This document shows positions 35,701 to 47,235 of a stretch of DNA of 64,000 nt, piece by piece (within the stretch, counting starts at the first letter, position 1; each line of letters opens with the position of its first letter). Made by a program: the position numbers and the translations under genes. The stretch comes from Mesostigma viride (taxonomy: Eukaryota; Streptophyta; Mesostigmatophyceae; Mesostigmatales; Mesostigmataceae), in NCBI GenBank assembly GCA_009746045.1, contig RPFO01001283.1:1-64000 (forward strand), written 5' to 3'. Below the pieces are notes generated by a model that saw only the letters and a program-made list of their open reading frames with translations, searched no databases and was not told where the DNA came from.

Positions 35701-36383
35701 TCGAGGGTGAGATCCTGGTCCGGCGCGTTCTGTATCGCTGGGCTAGGCGCCATAACGACTTGGACACCTACGGTGGGTTCCAGTGGGCTTACCCTCCGCC
35801 TCTGAGCATTATGGCTTCGGATGCCCTTACGGTAGAGTTTCCGGCGGTACAGGGTGCTGCGTACAACACGGTCCTCCAGCCTATCCTCGAGTGGGATGCC
35901 CGTCGTCCGGCACCCATCCCGGGCCAGGGTCTAGACTCCCGTTGCCACCCTCCTCCTCGGGCCAGCGACTACCTGGAGACATTCGGGTCGCGCCAGTGTG
36001 CTCGTCGGTGGCGCTCCCGAGAGGTTCGGCACATCCGGATGTGGCCGTCCAACGTGGAGCCCTTGGTGGACCTGTTTTTCCCGACGGGTTTGCGCCCTCG
36101 GATCCGGTACCATCGTCTCCTCCTGCGGGCCCTCTGTTTGATCGCGGTAGAGCCTTTCCTTCGCCTCTTTGCCTGTGGCTTCCTGGACTGGGCCCGTGGC
36201 CAGGTCGTTCTTACGCAGCATAGGTATTACTGGGCCTTTCTGGGCCTTTTTCCTGACGGTGTGTGGGCCGATGTTTTCCTCACTGTAGATAGGCATGACA
36301 ATGTCGAGGATGTGGCCCACTACCAGGCCTACCTGGATGTCCTGCTGGCCTCCCGTGGTACCTACCAGACGGATGGCCATTAG

Positions 36384-36753
36384 ATAGAGGGCCTTAGGCC
36401 CGACCTGAGGGTGTTGTCCCTCCGGTATGTAGAGTCGCCCTCATATTCTGGCCAGTTGGTTGACGTTCTTGGTCCTTGACGCCGATGTGTTTACTCTGTG
36501 TGTCCTGCCCAGTGCCGTTCCCCCCGGCCAGGACTCCGTTCCAGGCAGTTAGGGGAACCTCCCACCAGGCTTGGTGCTGGCTAACCCTACACCACCCGGC
36601 GTGGTGGTGGAGACCGTGTGAACTATTGGTGTTTTGTATCTGGGATGGTCTATCGATTGTGTTGGTGTGTGTTGGGTGCATTAGGTTTTTCCTACCCCTT
36701 CGTTTCCTCCCAGTGCGTAGGGAGAGGGCTCCCTACCTTTGTGGGGGGGGAGG
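36384..36753 (+). other. 3' untranslated region and polypurine tract of gypsy-1
   Basis: A 370-bp non-coding stretch after the third ORF, closely matching 6025-6405 in copy 1. It ends with the tract GTGGGGGGGGAGG directly before the LTR, the expected plus-strand primer. Confidence 0.85.
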
Positions 36754-37326
36754 TGTTACGTCGCGTAACAATTCGTTGTAGTTACGGACGTAAATTAGGT
36801 CTTTTGCCTCAGTTGTCCCTAGGTTTACGTTTAGGCTCCTACCGGGACATTATTGTCTTCGTAACAGTACTGTGGTACATTGGGTGCCGTTGGGCGCCGC
36901 GCCGCGTACTTTACTAGTGGTCCTGATCCTTTGGTAGAATGTAGTGGACCAGCGTGCATCAGTAGATGTAGTGGACCAGCGTGCATCTGTAGGCGAGGGC
37001 CATGTCGGCCCGAGCGTGTTGGACCGTTGGTGACCATTTATGCGTGTTCTACCCCTTGTGTGTGCACTCGGCGTGTGTTAAATGAATTAACACATATAGG
37101 CTTGGGTCACGGCAGTGTAGTTGTGTTTCCTTCCTCTTTTCCTGGAGTAAACGGGTTTTGGTAAATGGTTGTATGGCGTATTATAGTAACACTTACGTTA
37201 ATGCATTGAGATCAGCTCCGTCACGTTCGTCTTTCGCCAGAGGTTTGAGTAGAGGAGGCCTGACCAGTATAGGTAGTATCAGGCCCATTAGAGGTAGAGG
37301 CGGAGGTAGATACCCGCGGCGTAACA
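36754..37326 (+). repeat. 3' LTR of gypsy-1
   Basis: A 573-bp LTR that appears identical to 23124-23696, followed by the right target duplication GCACC. Confidence 0.95.
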
Positions 37327-37393
37327 GCACCCTTGAACTCCCTACCCAAAGTACATGAATCCTGCCCTGCATGACTGTCCCTAGCCCACCCTA

Positions 37394-38078
37394 ATTAATT
37401 AATTAATAAGCACGTGACTGCGTCACGTGGGTGCCAATACAGAGTAAAGGAACCTTCAACCCTACTATATACACAGCGAGAAGGAGGGAGGGCGCCCTAG
37501 CTTCTCTCATGACTGCCGCAGGTGGGCAGGCCACAGAGCGCTCTCTCCACGGCATGGTGCCGGGGCGCAACACTGTGGGTGCAATACAACCAGTGCAATA
37601 CCATAGGTAGGCTGACGCATAGCTTATGCTACAAATGTGAGGTGGGCTCAAGACGTCGGCTAATTAAGGCGCAAGCTGATGGCCACAAGGTGCCAGAGCT
37701 AATTGAAGGTACTATAACGCAGTGCGCTAATATCGTTTCAAGTGCTGTAATGCCTAAGCTATCCCATAATCGATTGCCCCCATCTAGACAACTGCTCTAT
37801 CCCGGGGAAGCCCGGGGGGGCTTCCACAGTTTCTTGTTGATATAGAGGTCCCCGCCCCGCCAGTACACTTGGGGCTTCTCGGGGTTGGTCTTGTGGCGGA
37901 TGTAGTCGGGCCACTGATCGCGGCGTTGCTGCTGCTGGGCTAGCGTCAGGTCGTCGTCAAGCGACCAGGAGGTGTTCACCAGCTTCTTGCGGCGAGAGAG
38001 GAACCGAACTCGGGCTGTGATGTCGCTGAAGGTGAGGACCACTGGAGGGGGCCCAGCCTTGGCCCGTGGATGGGGCAG
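37394..38078 (-). mobile_element. L1-ORF1-type retroposon copy 1, 5' truncated
   Basis: Flanked by a 10-bp duplication GCCCACCCTA (37384-37393 and 38079-38088). On the minus strand it begins inside coding sequence (VVLTFSDITARVRFLSRRKK, then DLYINKKLWKPP), which resembles the C-terminal half of L1 ORF1 (RNA-binding, Transposase_22-like). The stop at 37797 is followed by about 400 bp of 3' sequence and a (TTAA)n tail. A second copy at 41184-41716 has the same arrangement. No reverse transcriptase ORF lies between this ORF and the tail. Confidence 0.75.
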
Positions 38079-38088
38079 GCCCACCCTA

Positions 38089-39316
<1,228 letters not shown>

Positions 39317-39417
39317 GAAGTTGGGCGCCGTATACCTCACCGCCCACCTTTCGGTAATTATCTGGCCGGAAAAATGGAGTTCGCAATTTGGTTTGAAATG
39401 ACCAGAATATTTATAAT

Positions 39418-40551
39418 TAATGACCGACTACCGCAAGCTCAACGCCATCGCGGTCAAGTCCAAGTATCCGCTCCCACGGATTGATGACATCTTCAACCGC
39501 GTCCAAGGAGCCACATCCGATCAGTGCTACCGTGCTGGACTGTGCCGATGGCTTCTGGCAACTCAGGATCGCTCCGGAGGACTGCCACAAGACCGCATTC
39601 GCAACCCCATTTGGTCATTATCAGTTTAAGGTCGCGGCCATGGGGCTCTGATATTCCCCGGCCTCGTTCCAAATGCTGATGAATGACATCTTGCGCCCAG
39701 TCATGGGCACGTCGCAGCTGCCTCAGGTCTCCTCGATCAGACCTCAAGGACCCTGCGACAGGCGCGAAGCCTCCTTGGTCCTACAAGCGCAATTGCGCGC
39801 TTGCCTACTTGGACGACATCCTCATTTACTCCAAGACCTTCGAGGAGCACTTGGAGGATGTGGACACCGTTCTCCAGATCATGGACGGGACGAGCAGCTG
39901 TCAGCGCGCAAGACCAAGGTCCGCGCAGGACGTCCCATTCCGACGCAGTGTCCCATTCCTGGGTCATGTGTTGTCCGCGGAGGGCGTGGCCACTGACCCG
40001 GACAAGATCGCCTCTGTCCAGGAATGGCCGGTTCCCACTGATGTTAAAGGGGTGCGGAGCTTGCTGGGCGTGGCATCGTATTATCGCCGGTTCATCCCGC
40101 GCTTTGCTACCATCGCAGCACCCATCAACGCCCTGCTCAAGAAGGGTGCACCCTTTGTGTGGACAGACGCCTAGCTGCCAGCAGGCCTTTGAGGCTCTGA
40201 AGGCCAGCTTGACCTCGGCGCCAGTTCTCGAGTTCTGCCGGATCCGTCACTCCCATTAAAATTCGTGCATGGTCGCTACTGATGCGAGCAAGGTGGCCAT
40301 TGGTGGCGTTCTATTCCAAGACCACGGATCAGGCCTTCAACCGATCGAGTATTATTATCTCTCGGACAATGATCCCGGCAGAGCGCAACTAGTAACCCTG
40401 TCCACCAACAGGAGTTGCTCGCGGTGCAGTTTACTGTTGCCACACATGGCGACTGTCACCACGTACCTACTTGGCGCCCAATTCGACGTTGCCATCAGCG
40501 AGCAGGGTTCCTTGGATCCGCATCGTCTCATCATCCACACGGATCATCGTC
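39418..40551 (+). pseudogene. gypsy-2 RT and RNase H fragment
   Basis: RT begins at TDYRKLNAIAVKSKYPLPRIDD and reaches AYLDDILIY (about 39800), then EWPVPTDVKGVRSLLGVASYYRRF. RNase H has VATDASKVAIGGVLFQ and HTDHR, where the miniature LTR element is inserted. Several shifts and an in-frame stop (near 39650) are present. Confidence 0.88.
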
Positions 40552-40888
40552 AGTTAGGAAATGGGAATGAACGACGTAGTATAATGCTTGAGAGCACTGA
40601 AGGTTGTGAGCAATGAATTGCTTGGTTCATTAGAAAATAGGTTTACCCTTTATCAACGTTGCTCTCACTGGCCGCGCCGCCAGTGACCGTTGGGTGCAGA
40701 CCGTTGGCCCGAGGCCGCACGATGACAGGTAGCAGTCTAGTCACTGCATCGTGTGATCACAGATCAATGCACGCTGCAGTACGGTCCCTTAATCTAGGAT
40801 ACTCTAGTACCGTCCAGTGACAGGACACTACGTATACTGGGTACTGACATCTGTCACGTACCCCAGTACCCAAAGTACCTATCTAGGG

Positions 40889-42583
40889 CAGTGTGAGCCA
40901 GTACGGCAATACGGCAATACGGCAAAACCTCGGCGTATTGCGTATTGCCGTATTATACGCGTATTATACGCGTATTATACGCCAAAAAAAAAAAAGTGGT
41001 TTTTTGACCGGAAAAGTGGATTTTCAATTAGGATAAAATATTCTAAGGTGTTTATCCCATGGGCGTGCCTCTCAAAAACTCTAGCTAATGTCTCAATCTT
41101 GATGAAAAACAATACAATGCACGTAGAGGTCGCCGGTAGCCGTTTGACACTCACTTGGTTGTCTCATCAATTGTATGAAGTGTAATTAATTAATTAATTA
41201 GTTAATTATCACGTGACTGCGTCACGTGGGTGCCAATACAAAGTAGAGGAACCTTCAACCCCTGTACACAATGAGAGGGAGGGAGGGCGCCCTAGCTTCT
41301 CTCACTGCCACCGCCCACCAGTCGGTGGGCAGGCCACATCGAGCGCTCTATCCACATCACGGGGCCGGGGCGCATCACTGTGGGACAACCATTATTAACG
41401 ATACCAGAGGTAGGCTGAAGCATAGCTGATGCTGTACAAGAAAGGTGAAGTGGGCTCAACGGGCGTCTGCTAAGGCATAAGCAAATGGCCACGCTGAGCC
41501 ATGGCTGGGCTAATGTGATTGCGTTCATGCCACTCTAAACCGTTGGGGCTACTCTAAGCCGTTGGGGCTAGATCAGTATACTATGCTCGAGAAATACATG
41601 GCAAGTCATGCTATAATGTAAAAGCTATGTCGATTGCCCTCTTCTAGACAGCTGGCTAGAATCTATTCTGGGGGAGCCCTAGGGGGTGTCGACAGTTTGT
41701 TGTTTACATAAAGGTCATGAAGTGTGATACTCATCCACTGCATGGTATATAGATTGCTAATTGAACTAATTCCTTATTACAACCATGAACTTATTGATAG
41801 GTATACGATTCGACCCAAAACCTTGATACAGTATGCAATAAAACGTGAACAGGATAGCACATACCAGATCAAAACCGCAGATTAATTACCTTCCTTGAGT
41901 GGAGGTAGCCGGATGCCCACCTCATCGATGTAGCTGCGAGCCGCTTTCCTGGCCGTCGTCGCCAATAAAACATGTCAGCAATATATTTTACACATCTATC
42001 CGCGTACAAACGTATCGACTTATTTCCCGCCTAGTAACAGTTAGCACATGCACGGCGACCGACCTGGTCGCTGATCAAACGAGGTTGCTGCACCGAGCAT
42101 AGGGTCGAGACATATCTGCGCACACCCAGGCGTTGCCTGCCAATGATATACGCTGTTTAGGACCTATGGATCATGCCTGCGAAATTGCAGTTCAAAATGT
42201 CAAGCCATGCTCCCATACCAGTCAGATTTCTGCACCTCCATGGCCGCGGAGGTCAACTATCATATTTATGCAAGTCGGTCTCGTTTTGCCATCGTTTACC
42301 CACGCCGTCAACTGGCAGAGATGACAAGCGGGACCAACCGTAGGCCCGTACTCCCCAAGTACGGTTCAGGCTGCGTACCTGCCTAGGTCAGCAACGCCAA
42401 AACTAGCTCTGGCGCCAAATTCCGGAGCCGGGCGCCGTATAATACGCGAAAAATACGTATTATGCGCCGTATTGGCGTTGAGAACGCAATACGCCGTATT
42501 TCTAGTACGTTAGTACGCCAAACCCCGCCGTATTGTATAATACGGCGTATTTACCGTATTATACGGCGTATTGGCGTTCACTG
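40889..42583. mobile_element. hAT-like element 3 inside TRIM-2 LTR
   Basis: Flanked by the 8-bp duplication ATCTAGGG (40881-40888 and 42584-42591). Ends are CAGTGTGAGCCAGTACG and, inverted, CAGTGAACGCCAATACG. Subterminal CGTATTATACG motifs lie at 40920-40982 and 42430-42575. The intact LTR at 43294 shows the empty site. Inside lies a retroposon copy (41184-41716). I see no transposase remnant. Confidence 0.9.
41184..41716 (-). mobile_element. L1-ORF1-type retroposon copy 2
   Basis: Flanked by the 9-bp duplication ATGAAGTGT (41175-41183 and 41717-41725). It is a 5'-truncated minus-strand copy starting in the same coding block as copy 1 (DLYVNNKLSTPP), followed by the homologous 3' region and a (TTAA)n tail at the low-coordinate end. 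It is nested inside hAT-like element 3. Confidence 0.82.
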
Positions 42584-43889
42584 ATCTAGGGAAACGTATG
42601 CTACTCGGCTAGCATTCCTATCTGCATAGCCCACGTGGTATTTATATAATCACATACCAACATAGGTTTACAAGGCTTATTCATCATACGTTGTATTCAC
42701 AATGCCTTTGAGACTTAGTCTGCAGCAAAGCATGGAGACTAACTCCAGTATTGTTTTATTCTTTATTTCTTATGCAGGTCTGCACCCCCAACATTATTGT
42801 TATTGTTTTTAAGTTGATTAGGGGTACGTACAAAAGAGACATGGCTGGTTGAGCCAGGTTGGTTACAGCTGGCTGTTCTGGCCAGGTGTTGGATTGCACA
42901 TTAAATAAGGTGTACACAGCTGCATGGCTGGTTTGGCCAGTTATTGGAGCACACATTAAATAAAGTGGATACAAGGCTTGTGCCCTCAAGCTTCAAATGG
43001 ATAGAGATCTGACCTAGTCAGCACTCACACCCCACAGCAAATGTGTTGAATTTTACGCCTGGCTGGTATTGTCATGGTTGTTCTTTTGTTTTCTTTTTCT
43101 TTTTCCTTGTCTTCTTTTTGTTTTGTTGTTATTGCATGCAGGCGCACCGACATCAGCCGGTGCCCTGTTGTCTGGCGGACGACGCTGATCATCATCGTCG
43201 TCCCCAAGATATAGTTTTTTTTTTTTTTTTTTTCCAGTGCCGGTTTGAACCATTGTTGAGTTTGATGTTGCTGAAGAGCATTTGTAAAATTCAAGTTAGG
43301 AAATGGGAATGAACGACGTAGTATAATACTAATGCTTGAGAGCACTGAAGGTTGTGAGCAATGAATTGCTTGGTTCATTAGAAAATAGGTTTACCCTTTA
43401 TCAACGTTGCTCTCACTGGCCGCGCCGCCAGTGACCGTTGGGTGCAGACCGTTGGCCCGAGGCCACATGACGATGACAGGTAGCATGCAGTCTAGTCACT
43501 GCATCGTGTGATCACAGATCAATGCACGCTGCAGTACGGTCCCTATCTAGGATACTCTAGTACCGTCCAGTGACAGGACAAGTGCTACGTATACTGGGTA
43601 CTGACATCTGTCACGTACCCCAGTACCCAAAGTACCTATCTAAGGAAACGTATGCGACTCGACTAGCATTCCTATCTGCATAGCCCACGTGGTATTTATA
43701 TAATCACATACCAACATAGGTTTACAAGGCTTATTCATACGTTGTATTCACAATGCCTTTGAGACTTAGTCTGCAGCAAAGCATGGAGACTAACTTCGTC
43801 CCCTGCATGACTCACTTGCTGGCTCAACCCAATCTCACCCCGCGCCAGGCAAGGTGGATGGAGTACCTTTCCCAGTTCGCCCCATTTAA

Positions 43890-45231
43890 CCATAGTCCGG
43901 AAACAGTTCGATATATCGAACTGTTTGACCCCCGGTGGCGCGGCGCTCAATTCCAGGAGCGCCGCGCCACCCGTGACGGATGTCAGTGGTCCGGTGGATC
44001 TGGGAACACTTAGGGACGAAGGTGATGCATAGGTTTGGGGGTAATATTCGCCATAGCCTGGTAAATACAACGTGTATTGAGACAGTATCACGTGACTTTG
44101 GCGGGAAATTTTCACTCGCGCGCGCGCGTAACGAGATATGGCTGCTAGCGTGCCGTTATCAAGGAAATTTTGCGTCTCGCGGCTTGTAATGGTTCAGAAT
44201 GTTGCTCAGAATGATGATGCGTGATTTTCGTAGGTCAGGGGTGGCCAGATGTATAGCATTGGTAAAATACAGGTAGGACATTACTGCTTTCTTGGTCGTC
44301 AGTACCAGATGAGTAATGGCATGCCATATTTCGATTTTCTTCTTATGGCCCGGCAGTCTGCGCCAGCCCGAGCACCCAGTTTTGGTACGGGACATCCGCA
44401 GCAGCGTCCCTGTGAATTCGGATGCGTTTATAGGTCATCTTTGCACAGAACATCAACCTGGTAATCATGTCGGATGCATGCATTATGCGGCTATGGCGGC
44501 CTATGCCTGGAAAGCATTAGCCAGTGTGAGATATGAGGGTCCCGGCCAGCAGAACCCGGAAAGGTCGTGATCAAGCCAGGTACGGCAACGTGTTTGCATG
44601 TCGTTTGCACGGGAATCTGTCGTTTATACATCCATTTTACACGAGTGTATCAGTGCCTCTTGCAGCAGGTTTCCATGCCTGCTGTATGAGTGCTATTAGC
44701 CCCAAATCTGCTCAGTTTGTGGTGTTTCTTTGGAGGATGCCATTCCGTTAGTGCTGGTTTAGCACTTCTTTGTTTCCCAGCACTTTTTACAGTCCTATGT
44801 GGCTGTATACAATGCATAAGTGTGTGGCATTTCATGGATGGCTGCTTACGCGCGCGTAACCCACACACGTAAGTGAGCGCATTATATAGGTCAGATGGGC
44901 TATCCGTGCGGTCTGACCCAAGGAAAGCATGGTGGCACTATCTATTGAGATTGTCCAACCCCAGAATAATTTTTTAGAACCCTCCCTGCAGGGGTAAACT
45001 ACTAAGGGGATTTCCCTTGCCTGAAAATGATCGTCTTTTGTCCAACTTTGGCAGTAAATATCTTGCAAAGCACTGAATGGACTTGATATATTATTGCATT
45101 TTCTGAAAGCCCTTGAAGTGTAGATACTCCTAGCACCTTGGTTGGGGGTATTTGGAGTTGTGGCCTATGAGTTATGATTTTTTCCATTTTCAGGGGTCTA
45201 AAAATGCCAAAAACCCATTCCCGGACTAGGG
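43890..45231. mobile_element. piggyBac-like non-autonomous element
   Basis: TTAA lies on both sides (43886-43889 and 45232-45235). Inverted ends are CCATAGTCCGGAAA and CCCTAGTCCGGGAA. Removing it restores the gypsy-2 frame at the RNase H end. Just inside the left end are a perfect palindrome (AACAGTTCGATATATCGAAC, about 43912-43935) and a 15-bp stem-loop (GGTGGCGCGGCGCTC and its complement). No transposase is visible. Confidence 0.82.
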
Positions 45232-45235
45232 TTAA

Positions 45236-46368
45236 GATTCATAACGTCAATTAAGGGGGCGGACAATATTTATTGTGCCTGATGCGCTCTCGCGCCGGGC
45301 CGACTATACTGGATCTACGAGGACCTTGACGTACGTTCTGCACACCACGTGCGTCGCAGCCGACGGTCCCGGCCCTGCGAGACTACGGCAAACCTGACCG
45401 GTCTCCGACCGTGCGCACGCCGCTTGTTCCATGCACCTCGCGCACGCGGTCGCAGACCCCCTGACTCCTTGGCAGCCGGACGACAGCGCGGACGCGTCGT
45501 CCCCGCGGGGGAAGGGGAGGGGTCCCATACGCGGGTCCCCCTAAGTCACATTGTCCCCGCGGAGGGAATTTTTCGCCATATGAACCCATTGGCGAGCCTG
45601 TCACCATTCCCCCGTACTTCCATCAAGCGGCGGGATTGCCGTGTCAACACTATGGCTACCGATGATGGCGAGGCCGAGGATGAGTCCTACACTATCACCT
45701 CCGACCTAGAGCGCCTCACCAGTAGGTTCACCATCACCGGCCGAGCCGGAGGCCCAAGCTGCCATCGCATCACATCCACAATGGATGGATGCCATCAGGG
45801 CACCCGTGCAAGTTTCAAGAGGGCTTCCTTCTGGTCCAGGTACGCCCGGATGTGTGGCGGACATACGTGCCGGCGTTGTGCCGACCCGCCCTCCTGTATG
45901 AACTGCACGACTCGGCCTTGGGAGGCCATCAAGGAATCCATCGCATCCTCGCACGGATCCGGCGACTCTTCTACTGGCCAGGCATGCGGCAGTATGTTGA
46001 GACGTACGTGCGCCAATGCCATGCACTCGATCATGTCAGAGCATGAAGTCTCACAACACGGGGTCTCAAGCGGTCCCACGCTCCATCCCTGACCCGTTGC
46101 GACCTTGGGATTCCATAATGATGGACTTCATTGGACCGTTCAAGAAGACTAAGTCAGGCAACAGCATGGTCTTGGTCTTTGTGGACAGGCTCGCCCGCAT
46201 ATATGTGCCATCTTGTGCCATGCCCAGCTACGCTCTCCGCGGAGGAGTGCGCCAAGCTGTACCTCAACCATGCAGGTGACATCAGGGAACAGTTCCGCTA
46301 CCATGGCTTGAGCCGACAGTTCATTTCCGACAGGGATAAGCTGTTCACGGCCAAGTTCTGGAAGGAGT
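45236..46368 (+). pseudogene. gypsy-2 RNase H end and integrase fragment
   Basis: It starts with PDALSRRADYT, then DLERLTSRFT and HPCKFQEGFLLVQV. The integrase zinc region follows (YELHDSALGGH, RIRRLFYWPGM), then catalytic blocks IMMDFIGPFKK and FISDRDKLFTAKFW. Frameshifts occur throughout. The solo LTR interrupts it at 46368. Confidence 0.85.
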
Positions 46369-46811
46369 TGTTAGGGATATTATATCCACCTGGCCACAAT
46401 ATATCCCAGCCTGATTTATTTCCTGTTGGATTTATTACTTATGGACTGGGAATTGGATAGCTATGATGAGCTAGATGGATTGGGCTCAATGAGCTGATCA
46501 ATATTCATGTGCCATAGTCCTATACTGGGGACATGGATGACTTGTACCCTGAGTCAGCCTAGTAGCATCACGTATTTGATTGACAAGTGGTGCTATGGCC
46601 TATTGGACAAGTGTTTGGTCCATGAGCTGACAAATGTTGGAAGCTCATGATGACACATGTTATGACTTACATGATGACAAGTGGGTAGACTCATTGCATG
46701 ACACTTGTCACTCCAAGGAGAAGAGATGTGTCACTTTATTTATCATGTTATGTGGCACATTATAATGTAGACACTTGGCATCTAGCTATTATGCCAGCTC
46801 ATTGGATCATG

Positions 46812-46915
46812 TCTAGAATGTTCTAGGAATGTTCTAAGAATATGCCAGGAATATTCCTGGAATATACTGAGAATATGCTGGGAATATGCTAGGAATATGC
46901 TAGGATGTTTCTACA
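46812..46915 (+). promoter_or_regulatory. Array of heat-shock-element-like motifs in solo LTR
   Basis: Successive AGAATGTTCT, GGAATGTTCT and GGAATATTCC (nGAAnnTTCn dimers) are followed by several GGAATATGCT or GAATATGCT half-sites. The array ends about 50 bases upstream of the TATA box. The TATGCT units are only half-matches. Confidence 0.55.
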
Positions 46916-46963
46916 AGCTTCTGTGATGATGTCATTGCTGATGTCATCCTTCCTAGCCTAAAA

Positions 46964-46974
46964 GGTATAAAAGG
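46964..46974 (+). promoter_or_regulatory. TATA box of solo LTR
   Basis: GGTATAAAAGG, with two TGATGTCAT motifs (bZIP/CRE-like) within the preceding 45 bases. Confidence 0.7.
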
Positions 46975-47235
46975 AAACTGCCCCCTAAGGGCAGGTACCT
47001 CCATTTAACCTCTATTTTACCTCCATTGAACCTCTATTCAACCTCCAGTTAACCTCTATTGTACCTCCATTCAAACTCTTTTCCTAACCTCTAAGCCTAT
47101 GAAATAAAATTCTTTTTCTGGTCTCTCTTCCATTGTCTTCAAGCTCAGTCTTTCATCACCTGCAAGGTGAAAGGGTAGCAAGGCCAAGCAAAAGGCATTG
47201 TGTAAAACCCATTAGTTTCCTCTACCTTTCCAACA

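Larger units (their letters stand above)
30643..36383 (+). pseudogene. gypsy-1 third ORF, large protein of unknown function in envelope position
   Basis: An ATG at 30643, 75 bases after the chromodomain stop, opens a frame of about 770 codons once the hAT-like insertion (31480-34900) is discounted. The parts are an N-terminal block with conserved Cys (GHCLLGCGS, CPALGQI), a Pro/Ala/Ser-rich linker with a short coiled-coil-like stretch, and a C-terminal block of about 250 residues. The C-terminal block includes MVILADPVFEGEILVRRVLY, a hydrophobic stretch (LLLRALCLIAVEPFLRLF) and GVWADVFLTV. One shift lies near 30745. The ORF is much GC-richer than pol. It has homologues in copy 1 and in gypsy-2. 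No signal peptide or clear membrane anchor is visible, so a true envelope is not supported. Confidence 0.75.
23124..37326 (+). mobile_element. Complete young chromovirus (gypsy-1)
   Basis: Flanked by the 5-bp duplication GCACC (23119-23123 and 37327-37331). The two 573-bp LTRs look identical base for base. Internal order: leader, RNase H1-N-type ORF, gag with CCHC knuckle, protease, RT, RNase H, integrase, chromodomain, a large third ORF, 3' untranslated region, G-rich polypurine tract. The span includes a 3.4-kb hAT-like insertion, so the element itself is about 10.8 kb. The pol half is AT-richer than the third ORF. Gag-pol carries several single-base frameshifts despite the young LTRs. Confidence 0.95.
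40552..43795 (-). mobile_element. Miniature LTR element (TRIM-2) with nested hAT
   Basis: Flanked by the 5-bp duplication TCGTC (40547-40551 and 43796-43800). The LTRs begin AGTTAGG and end CTAACT: 40552-42744 (about 490 bp without the nested hAT) and 43294-43795 (502 bp). The internal region is 549 bp with no coding capacity. A purine-rich tract ending ATACTGG on the minus strand abuts the left LTR, suggesting minus orientation. It is non-autonomous and interrupts gypsy-2 RNase H. Confidence 0.9.
46369..47235 (+). mobile_element. Solo LTR inserted in gypsy-2 integrase
   Basis: An 867-bp sequence TGTTAGGG...CCAACA flanked by the 5-bp duplication GGAGT (46364-46368 and 47236-47240). It has promoter-like features (HSE-like array, TATA box), a CT-rich repeat block (46998-47085) and an AATAAA-type signal at 47103. 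No internal region is present, so it arose by LTR-LTR recombination. It is unrelated in sequence to the other LTRs here. Confidence 0.85.

Noticed and set aside
30643-36383. Third ORF as a retroviral-type envelope
   Set aside because: No signal peptide, cleavage site or convincing C-terminal membrane anchor is visible; only the position suggests it.
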